From JACVRW01 sp963835705 (GTDB lineage Bacteria > Actinomycetota > Thermoleophilia > Solirubrobacterales > Thermoleophilaceae), in assembly GCA_963835705.1 (NCBI GenBank), contig CAWIGR010000015.1, forward strand, positions 1 through 64,000: DNA of 64,000 nt, in the 5' to 3' direction. Both the position numbers and the translations under genes were made by a program. The notes beneath the pieces are model-generated. The model worked only from the letters and a program-made list of their open reading frames with translations, did not search any database and was not told the origin of the DNA. Shown here in pieces: positions 58,172 to 64,000 of the stretch. Positions within the stretch are counted from its first letter, which is position 1, and each line of letters starts with the position of its first letter.

Positions 58172-59841
58172 GAATCAAGGCCACCAGCGACCTGTGGTGG
58201 AAGAACGCGGTGATCTACTGCCTCGACGTCGAGACGTTCTACGACTCCGACGGCGACGGCTGCGGCGACCTGCGCGGCCTCACCGAGCGGCTCGACTACC
58301 TCGGTGGCATCGGCGTTTCGTGCGTGTGGCTGATGCCGTTCTACGCGTCGCCGCGTCGTGACGACGGCTACGACATCTCGGACTTCTACGCCGTCGACCC
58401 GCGGCTCGGCACGCACGGCGACTTCGTCGAGTTCGTGCGCACGGCGCACGACCGCGGCATCCGCGTGATCGCCGACCTCGTCGTCAATCACACCTCCGAC
58501 CAGCACCCCTGGTTCCAGTCCGCGCGCGCCGACCGGGGCTCGCCCTTCCGCGACTTCTACGTCTGGGCCGACGAGCGGCCCGAGGAGAAGCCCGGGGACG
58601 TCGTCTTCCCCGACAAGGAGGACTCCAACTGGGCGTGGGACGAGCAGGCGGGCCAGTTCTACCTGCACCGCTTCTACTCCCATCAGCCCGATCTCAACGT
58701 GGCCAACCGCGCGGTGCGGGACGAGATCGCGCAGGTCATGGGATTCTGGCTCGAGCAGGGCCTCTCGGGCTTCCGCATCGACGCCGTCCCGTTCCTGCTC
58801 GAGCCGATGGGAATGCCCGAGGGGGCGCTCGTCGACCCGCACGAGCTGCTGCGCGACCTGCGCGACTTCATCGCGCGGCGCAACGGCGCGGCGATGCTGC
58901 TCGGCGAGGTCAACCTGAAGCCGCCCGACGCGCGCGCGTTCTTCGGCGACGAGGGAGGCGACGAGCTGCACATGCTCTTCGACTTCACGGGCATGCAGGC
59001 CATGTACCTCGCGCTCGCCCGCGGCGACGCGGAGCCGCTGCGCACGGCCCTGGGCGAGGCGCCGCGGATCCCGCCGGACTGCCAGTGGGGGCGCTTCGTG
59101 CGCAACCACGACGAGCTGACGCTCGACAAGCTCTCCGACGCCGAGCGCGAGGAGGTGTTCGCCGCCTTCGGGCCGGACGAGTCGCTGCAGCTGTTCGGAC
59201 GCGGGCTGCGCCGGCGGCTGCCCCCGATGCTCGACGGCGACGAGCAGGCGATCCGGATGGTCTACAGCCTGGCCTTCTCGCTGCCGGGCACGCCGGTGCT
59301 GTTCTACGGGGAGGAGATCGGGATGGCCGAGAACCTCGCGATCGAGGGGCGCCTCAGCGTGCGCTCGCCGATGCAGTGGTCGGACGAGCCGCACGGGGGA
59401 TTCTCGACGGTGACCGACGCGGCCTCACTGTGCCGGCCGGTCGTCGACGACGAGCGCTTCGGCCCCGCGGGGATCAACGTCACCAAGCAGCGCCGCGAGG
59501 ACGGCTCGCTGCTGAACTGGTTCGAGCGGCTGATCCGGCGCCGTCGCGAGTGCCCCGAGATCGGCTTCGGCACGCTCGAGCTCCTCGATGCCGGGGCCCC
59601 GTCGGTGCTCGCCCACCGCTGCGACTGGGACGGCTCGACGATCGTGGCGGTGCACGAGCTGGGCGGCAAGGCGGTGACGGCGGCGGTGGCGGTTGACGGG
59701 CCGGGCGACGCCGAGGCGCTCGTGGACCTGTTCTCCGACGAGGAGCACGCGCTCGACGGCGGGCGCGTGGAGCTCGAGCTCGAGCCACACGACTTCCGGT
59801 GGATGCGCGTCCGGCGCGCGGGGATGCGGCTGCCGCCCTAG
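58168..59841 (+). CDS. GH13 alpha-amylase/trehalose synthase-like enzyme
   Basis: This 557-residue enzyme has IYCLDVETFYDSDGDGCGDL, IADLVVNHTSDQHPWFQ, the nucleophile Asp in GFRIDAVPF, the acid/base Glu in LLGEVNL and the third acid in VRNHDELTL, followed by FYGEEIGMAENL and a beta-sandwich C-terminus. It acts on alpha-glucosidic bonds, perhaps trehalose or maltose. It is translationally coupled to the flavin enzyme. Which sugar is used is not shown. Confidence 0.9.
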   Translation: MRIKATSDLWWKNAVIYCLDVETFYDSDGDGCGDLRGLTERLDYLGGIGVSCVWLMPFYASPRRDDGYDISDFYAVDPRLGTHGDFVEFVRTAHDRGIRVIADLVVNHTSDQHPWFQSARADRGSPFRDFYVWADERPEEKPGDVVFPDKEDSNWAWDEQAGQFYLHRFYSHQPDLNVANRAVRDEIAQVMGFWLEQGLSGFRIDAVPFLLEPMGMPEGALVDPHELLRDLRDFIARRNGAAMLLGEVNLKPPDARAFFGDEGGDELHMLFDFTGMQAMYLALARGDAEPLRTALGEAPRIPPDCQWGRFVRNHDELTLDKLSDAEREEVFAAFGPDESLQLFGRGLRRRLPPMLDGDEQAIRMVYSLAFSLPGTPVLFYGEEIGMAENLAIEGRLSVRSPMQWSDEPHGGFSTVTDAASLCRPVVDDERFGPAGINVTKQRREDGSLLNWFERLIRRRRECPEIGFGTLELLDAGAPSVLAHRCDWDGSTIVAVHELGGKAVTAAVAVDGPGDAEALVDLFSDEEHALDGGRVELELEPHDFRWMRVRRAGMRLPP

Positions 59842-59851
59842 GTGGCGCCGG

Positions 59852-60415
59852 TCAGGGCGCGGGCGTACGCAGCCGGACGCGCCGGCCGTCGAGCGTTCCG
59901 CTCATGAACGCGACGGCGCGGGTGTCGCTCGTCCGCCAGCGCAGGCGGAGGTTGCCGCTCACCGCGCCGCGGAGCCTCAGGCGGGCCGTCACCCTGCTTG
60001 CGCGGCGGTCCCACTCGACCGCTCCGCTCACCGCGACGTCGGGTACGAAGCGCACCCCGCCCAGCTTCAGCCGCACCGGCGAGTAGGCGAGGTAGGCGCC
60101 CGTCGCCGTGAACGAGCCGCCCCGCAGGCCGTGGCCCTCCGATCCGGACATGAGCCACCAGCGGGCAAGCGCATCGCCCACGACCCAGGCTGCCCCCACG
60201 CCCCGCGGCGGGCGAGCGGCGTCGAGCGGTCGCCGTCGCCTGCGCTCGCCGCGGCCGGGGCGCCGGCCGTGCCGCGCGGGAACTCGGGCACCCCGTGGAT
60301 CTCGGGCGTGCGCTCCGCGCAGCTCACGTCGCCGGGCGACAGCGTCCTGAGGAAGCGGCGCACGATGCCCGCCGCGCAGCCGGGGTAGTCGGCGAGCGCG
60401 CATGGGCGGCGAGCC
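59852..60415 (-). pseudogene. C-terminal remnant of a secreted alpha/beta hydrolase
   Basis: Reading from about 60415 the sequence gives CALADYPGCAAGIVRRFLRT, LSPGDVSCAERTPEIHGVPE and FPRGTAGAPAAASAGDGDRS. After a frame change near 60190 it continues GLRGGSFTATGAYLAYSPVR, LKLGGVRFVPDVAVSGAVEW and SGTLDGRRVRLRTPAP. The second part is a beta-rich C-terminal domain seen on secreted Thermoleophilia hydrolases. No catalytic domain or signal peptide remains and a stop precedes the fragment. Inactive. Confidence 0.5.
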
Positions 60416-60705
60416 TACCGGGGCGCGGGAACGGGCCGGCGTGCCGCGGCAACACCGGCGCGGCAAGTGTCGCGCTTAGGGGCCCGTATAGGGCCCCTAT
60501 GCATGACAGTCGACCGGGTCCGCTTGAAGGGGCGTGGCTCTGCGCACGGCGGGATGCCCGGGATCCCGGCGATGGCGAGGGAGTTCGCGCGGGCGGCGGT
60601 GGCGCGCCGTGGGAGCGCCGCGCAGGCGCCCGTGCTCGCCTCTGACGGCTGCCCCGCGGCCCGCCGCGGTGGAGCGGCGGCGGCCGGGACCCATTTCTTC
60701 GCTGC
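60416..60705. other. Intergenic DNA with a perfect hairpin
   Basis: TAGGGGCCC (60477-60485) and GGGCCCCTA (60491-60499) form a 9-bp stem with a 5-base loop GTATA, the only striking structure in the region. No gene recognised. It may end the transcript from the LysE gene. Confidence 0.4.
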
Positions 60706-61350
60706 CTACCCGAGCGCGAGATGGGCGGCGATGGCGAGCACCGCCAGCCTGCCTGCGAGGGCGAATCCCCGCCGCACTCGGACCGTCAGCCAGCGCCCGG
60801 CGTGACCGGCGGCGAGCGTCAGCAGGAGGTGCCAGGCGGCCGAGGCGAGCCCCACGCCCGCTGCGAAGGCGGCCGCCGCGACGGGCCCGTCGAGGGAGAG
60901 GGCGGCGGCGACGGCGGCGAAGGACGCGATCGTCAGGGGATTGGCGGCGGTGATCGCGAGGAAGCGGGCGAAGTGGGTGCTGGGGGCGGCGGTGCGACCG
61001 GGGGCGGAGGGCGCATCGGCGGAGCGCGTGGCCTGCTGCTCGCCCCGCTCCCGCGCCAGCGCGACCAGCCCGTGCACCGCGACCGCCGCGATCACCATCG
61101 CCGCGACCACCCGGATCTCGCTCTCGTGGCTCGACAGCGCCGCTCCGGCGGCTCCTCCGGCCGCGGCCGCGATCGCGGCGAAGCCCAGGTCGGCGGCTGC
61201 CACTCCCATCCCGGCCGCCACGCCCGCTCGCGGGCCCGACACCACGCTGGCCTCCACCAGCAGGAGGCTCACCGCGCCCACCTGCATGGCGATGGCGAGG
61301 CCGGCTGCGAGTCCGGCGAGCAGGGCGGCGCTCGGGTCCATAGGCGCCAT
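60706..61350 (-). CDS. LysE-family amino acid exporter
   Basis: This 214-residue protein has about six helices: ALLAGLAAGLAIAMQVGAVS at the start, VAAGMGVAAADLGFAAIAAA, FLAITAANPLTIASFAAVAA with the family NPxxI motif, and GVGLASAAWHLLLTLAAG. LysE exporters remove excess basic or other amino acids. The ATG at 61350 has GGAGG eight bases upstream. It is divergent from an Lrp/AsnC regulator, the standard pairing, so the Lrp protein probably activates it. Confidence 0.88.
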   Translation of the reverse strand: MAPMDPSAALLAGLAAGLAIAMQVGAVSLLLVEASVVSGPRAGVAAGMGVAAADLGFAAIAAAAGGAAGAALSSHESEIRVVAAMVIAAVAVHGLVALARERGEQQATRSADAPSAPGRTAAPSTHFARFLAITAANPLTIASFAAVAAALSLDGPVAAAAFAAGVGLASAAWHLLLTLAAGHAGRWLTVRVRRGFALAGRLAVLAIAAHLALG

Positions 61351-61398
61351 CCGTCGTACCTCCGCGACTGCGTGAACACAAGCAAGGATGAAGCAAAT

Positions 61399-61413
61399 CC
61401 GCGATAATCGCGG
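61399..61413. promoter_or_regulatory. 15-bp palindrome overlapping the lrp -10 region
   Basis: CCGCGATAATCGCGG is a perfect palindrome around a central A. It contains GATAAT, a good -10 hexamer seven bases before the ATG at 61416. It may be the Lrp operator and a leaderless promoter at once. Confidence 0.5.
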
Positions 61414-61415
61414 CG

Positions 61416-61865
61416 ATGGACGCCGTGGACAGCGAGATCCTCAGGCTCCTCCGCGAGGACGGACGGCTCTCCTGGCGCGATCTCGGAGCAGAGGTGGGCC
61501 TCAGCGCCAACGCCGCGGCGGACCGCGTGCGCCGCCTGCGCCGCGCCGGGGTCGTGACGGGCTTCGCCGCGCTGGTGGATCCCGCCGCGGGCGGGCGGCG
61601 GCTCGAGGCGGTGGTCGGCGTCACGCTCGCCGCGGGCACGGACTCCGACGAGTTCGCCACTGCCGCCGACCGCCTCGAGCCGGTCACCGAGGTGCTCCAC
61701 CTCGCCGGCGCGCCCGACTACCAGCTGCGCGTGGCCTGCCGCGACACGGCCGAGCTCGACGTGCTCCTGCGCACGCTGCGAATGCGGCTCGGCGCCGCCG
61801 ACACGGAGACGAAGATCATCCTGCGCTCCGGGCCGCCACCGACGGAAACCGAAGACGAGACTTAG
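61416..61865 (+). CDS. Lrp/AsnC-family regulator
   Basis: This 149-residue protein has the Lrp start MDAVDSEILRLLREDGRLSW, RDLGAEVGLSANAAADRVRR and LRRAGVVTGFAALVDPAAGG. A RAM effector domain follows with LAGAPDYQLRVACRDTAELD. It senses an amino acid and regulates the divergent LysE exporter. A palindrome overlaps its -10 region, supporting autoregulation. Its last four bases overlap the converging HAD gene. Confidence 0.92.
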   Translation: MDAVDSEILRLLREDGRLSWRDLGAEVGLSANAAADRVRRLRRAGVVTGFAALVDPAAGGRRLEAVVGVTLAAGTDSDEFATAADRLEPVTEVLHLAGAPDYQLRVACRDTAELDVLLRTLRMRLGAADTETKIILRSGPPPTETEDET

Positions 61866-62548
61866 CGCGCGGGCACCAGCTCGTCGAGCACGTCGGCCAG
61901 CCCGTTCAGGTCCCTCAGCTCGCGGGTGGGCGCGGGCTCGTGCCGCTCGCCGAGCCGGTTGATCCACACGGTCGCGATGCCCAGCTCGCTCGCCGGCGCG
62001 ACGTCGTGGAAGTGGCTCTGGGCGACGTGCACGTGGAGGTCGCCGTCCGCGCGCGTGGACTCGTAGAACTCACGCCAGTGACCATGCGCCGGCTTGTACG
62101 AGCCGATTTCGGACGCCACCACCGTGCCGTCGAAGGGGACGCCGATCGCCTCGAGCGAGGCGTCGATCAGGTCGCGGTCGCTGTTCGTCAGCGCGGCGAG
62201 CCGCCAGCCGTGGTCACGGGCCTCGGCCAGCGCGGCCGGCACCTCGGGGAAGACCGGCCAGCCGGGCAGCGAGCGGCCGAGCGCGTCCCGCTCGTCCGCG
62301 GGCAGCTCGGTGCCGGTCTCGGACGCGAGCTCCTCCAGCACCGAGGCCATCACGTCGCGGTAGCTCGCGTCGGGCCGTTCGCGCTGGATGCGCGGCTCGA
62401 TCTCGTGATAGCGCTCGAGCAGCCGATCGCCCTCCGCGCCCCCGAGCAGCCGCTCCAGCTCGGCGCGGATGCCCGCGTTCCAGTCCACGAGCGTCCCGTA
62501 GCAGTCGAAGGTGGCCCAACGCGCCGGTGCGTTCACGCCTGGCAGCAT
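61862..62548 (-). CDS. HAD-superfamily hydrolase, haloacid dehalogenase type II-like
   Basis: This 228-residue protein has the nucleophile motif ATFDCYGTLVDWNAGIRAEL (Asp in FDCYGT), LAALTNSDRDLIDASLEAIG (motif II), SEIGSYKPAHGHWREFYEST (Lys, motif III) and VAQSHFHDVAPASELGIATV (motif IV acid). FDCYGTLVDW fits the haloacid dehalogenase branch, but a phosphatase role is also possible. The start is ATG at 62548 or GTG at 62536. The first leaves only seven bases to the divergent SnoaL start. Confidence 0.88.
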   Translation of the reverse strand: MLPGVNAPARWATFDCYGTLVDWNAGIRAELERLLGGAEGDRLLERYHEIEPRIQRERPDASYRDVMASVLEELASETGTELPADERDALGRSLPGWPVFPEVPAALAEARDHGWRLAALTNSDRDLIDASLEAIGVPFDGTVVASEIGSYKPAHGHWREFYESTRADGDLHVHVAQSHFHDVAPASELGIATVWINRLGERHEPAPTRELRDLNGLADVLDELVPAR

Positions 62549-62555
62549 CCCAGAT

Positions 62556-62958
62556 GTGACCGACCCGAAGATCGACCTGGTGCGCGAGCTGCTCGAGCGC
62601 TTCAACCGGAGCGACCGCGGCGCGATCTTCGAGCTGCTCTCGGAGGATTTCGTCGCCGAGGTCCCGCCGACGCTGTCGGCCGAGCCCGACGTGTACGAGG
62701 GCCACGCGGGCGCGCGCCGCTACCTCGACGCGTTCGACGGCCTGATCGACGAGGTCCGCTTCGAGGCGCTCGACTTCTACGTGGAGGGCGAGCAGGTGAT
62801 CGTGGACCTGGTCCTGAAGGGACGGGGCGTGACCAGCGGGATCGCGGTGGAGCAGCGCTCCGCGGTCGTGCACTGGATCGAGAACGGCAAGGTTACGCGG
62901 ATGGACCCCTACCCGGACCTGGAGGCCGCGCGAGCGGCGCTGCGCCGGCGCGACCTAG
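62556..62958 (+). CDS. SnoaL-like protein, stop codon out of frame
   Basis: The GTG at 62556 opens MTDPKIDLVRELLERFNRSD (initiator Met), then IFELLSEDFVAEVPPTLSAE, YEGHAGARRYLDAFDGLIDE, FYVEGEQVIVDLVLKGRGVT and NGKVTRMDPYPDLEAARAAL. This is an NTF2/SnoaL-fold protein of about 134 residues. The expected end, RRRD followed by TAG at 62956-62958, is one base out of frame, so the reading continues open through the opposing genes. One extra C (as in GACC) explains this. Function unknown. Confidence 0.7.
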
Positions 62959-63401
62959 CCCTCGGCCTTCTCCTTCAACCCGTCCGCGGCGTTGCCGACC
63001 AGGAAGTCGCGCACCTTGGCCTCGGCCGGGCCGCGCAGCAGCATGCCGAGCATGCGGCCGGGGTCCGCCTCGAGCGCGTAGGTCGCGCGGGTGCGCCCGT
63101 CGCCGAGGTCCTCGAAGCTCCAGGAGCCGGTGAGCGACTTGGTGTCGCCCTTCTCCTGCACCCAGCGGATTCCCGTGGGCGGCTCGTACGAGAAGCGCAA
63201 CCGCGCGCGCACGCTCTTCACCTTGGCGTCCGACTCGGTCTCCACGACCAGCGGTCGCCGCTCGCCGTCGCGCTCCAGCACCTCCACGTCCTTCAGCGAG
63301 CCCTGCCAGTCGGGAGCGTTCTCGATGTCCGAGGCGATCTCGTAGCAGCGCTCGATCGGCGCCTCGATCTCCACGCTGCTGTCGCCCTTGATGTTTCCCA
63401 T
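62955..63401 (-). CDS. SRPBCC/START-like protein
   Basis: This 148-residue protein begins MGNIKGDSSVEIEAPIERCY, then EIASDIENAPDWQGSLKDVE, RLRFSYEPPTGIRWVQEKGD and TKSLTGSWSFEDLGDGRTRA. These are the features of the polyketide cyclase/START-like SRPBCC fold, which holds a hydrophobic ligand. No enzymatic residues can be assigned. It converges on the SnoaL gene, with their ends overlapping, and follows the MFS gene on the same strand. Confidence 0.85.
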   Translation of the reverse strand: MGNIKGDSSVEIEAPIERCYEIASDIENAPDWQGSLKDVEVLERDGERRPLVVETESDAKVKSVRARLRFSYEPPTGIRWVQEKGDTKSLTGSWSFEDLGDGRTRATYALEADPGRMLGMLLRGPAEAKVRDFLVGNAADGLKEKAEG

Positions 63402-63410
63402 GCGGCGAAT

Positions 63411-64000
63411 CTAACCGGAGACCGCAAGCGGCTGCGTCAGCGTCCGCCTCCGGCCCAGCACCACGCCGGCTCCCACGAACGCCACCGCCATCGCCAGCAC
63501 CACGCCGGCGCTCCAGGAGCTCGCCTCCACCACGGCGCCGCTCGCCGCAGCGCCGAGCGACACGCCGGCCACGAGCGCGGTCAGCGGCCAGGTGAAGGCC
63601 TCGGTGGCGGTGCCGGGCAGGGCCACCCGTTCGACGAGCTGGTTGCGCGAGGCGATCAGCGGCGCGATCGGCAGGCCGGCCAGGATGGCCAGCAGCCCCA
63701 TCGACAGCGGCGAGCCGGCCAGCAGCAACGGCGCCACGCCGAGCGGCAGCAGCCAGGCGAAGACCAGGTGGGCCTGGAGCAGCGGCGCGTCGCCGCCGCG
63801 CGCGCCCCAGGCCAGCCCGGCCACCCCGCTGGCCGCGGACCAGACCGCGAGCAGCACGCCGGCCAGCTCCTTCGACCCCTCGGCCTCGCTGAACGCCGGC
63901 AGCACCACCTCCAGCGTGCCGAAGGTGAAGCCGACCGGCATGCTCGCCAGCACGAGCGTGCGCAGGCCCGGGGAGGCCAGCGCGCCCAGGCCGAACGCGG
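63411..64000 (-). CDS. MFS transporter, C-terminal part (continues beyond the window)
   Basis: This is an open frame reaching the right edge of the window. It gives about 196 residues and some six helices: MPVGFTFGTLEVVLPAFSEA, ELAGVLLAVWSAASGVAGLA, FAWLLPLGVAPLLLAGSPL, GLLAILAGLPIAPLIASRNQ and FTWPLTALVAGVSLGAAASG. The pattern fits the second half of a 12-helix MFS protein. A GTG at 63953 is probably internal. Substrate unknown. The N-terminal half lies outside. Confidence 0.8.
   Translation of the reverse strand, partial: AFGLGALASPGLRTLVLASMPVGFTFGTLEVVLPAFSEAEGSKELAGVLLAVWSAASGVAGLAWGARGGDAPLLQAHLVFAWLLPLGVAPLLLAGSPLSMGLLAILAGLPIAPLIASRNQLVERVALPGTATEAFTWPLTALVAGVSLGAAASGAVVEASSWSAGVVLAMAVAFVGAGVVLGRRRTLTQPLAVSG

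Noticed and set aside
62556..64000. One very long plus-strand gene running to the window edge
   Set aside because: Only the first 134 codons show SnoaL features; beyond 62958 the frame is antisense to two intact minus-strand genes.

Overview
This is a 64 kb, very GC-rich stretch of an actinobacterial chromosome. Frequent GTG/TTG starts, long chains of ATGA/GTGA-coupled genes, a MalT-type LuxR regulator, F420/flavin luciferase-like enzymes, SnoaL proteins that begin MSQENVEIVRR, and a GGDEF protein with an RDRE-rich coiled coil all point to Thermoleophilia (Solirubrobacterales-like). That taxonomic call is inference. No rRNA, CRISPR array or intact tRNA is visible.

Region 1 (1-10.3 kb) looks like the remains of an integrative element. 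A roughly 210 bp direct repeat ending in the 3' half of a tRNA-Arg(ACG) lies at 178-390 and again at 10100-10330. A decayed tyrosine recombinase starts directly at the first copy, followed by a frameshifted P27-type phage terminase small subunit. Between the repeats are a DHA2 efflux pump, small SHOCT/DUF7144 membrane proteins, a TetR regulator, two coupled tiny ORFs, a broken YceI gene and a frameshifted alpha/beta hydrolase. Region 2 (10.3-14.8 kb) continues with a tRNA-Gly-like relic, a diguanylate cyclase, a DUF2294 protein and several gene fossils (LuxR sensor domain, formate dehydrogenase, AIF-like oxidoreductase).

Region 3 (14.8-28.6 kb) is mostly intact. It holds a cysteine-rich DUF4396/DUF1326/DUF2182 membrane set, a LAL regulator, and an efflux pump preceded by a symmetric operator array. 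Next come a lyase-hydratase fusion with a family III CoA transferase (predicted C5-dicarboxylate/mesaconate metabolism), an arsenic cluster (arsC, arsR, arsM), and two regulator/effector pairs (ArsR-SRPBCC, AraC-VOC). Region 4 (28.7-31.6 kb) is a compact minus-strand operon: phosphopantetheinyl transferase, a carrier-protein/membrane/beta-helix protein related to the C-terminal half of poly-lysine-synthetase-like NRPSs, and an SbnA-like PLP enzyme. This is the best candidate for an undescribed system.

Region 5 (32-46 kb) carries MMPL, RDD and sugar transporters, a KdpDE-like two-component pair next to an amino-acid permease with a universal-stress-like tail, a STAS protein, tryptophan 2,3-dioxygenase and a MASE1 kinase. 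Region 6 (46-64 kb) has an ADH/MIP18/amidohydrolase trio known from propane monooxygenase operons but without the monooxygenase. It also has an SDR, an EamA/LysR pair, a secreted-protein trio, a DedA gene with an internal deletion beside an LPG-synthase-type membrane protein, a flavin oxidoreductase-GH13 pair, a LysE/Lrp pair and assorted small enzymes, and ends inside an MFS gene.

Six single-base shifts in otherwise intact genes are all +1 insertions that can be placed in short G or C runs. They may be consensus errors and should be checked before any of those genes is called dead.
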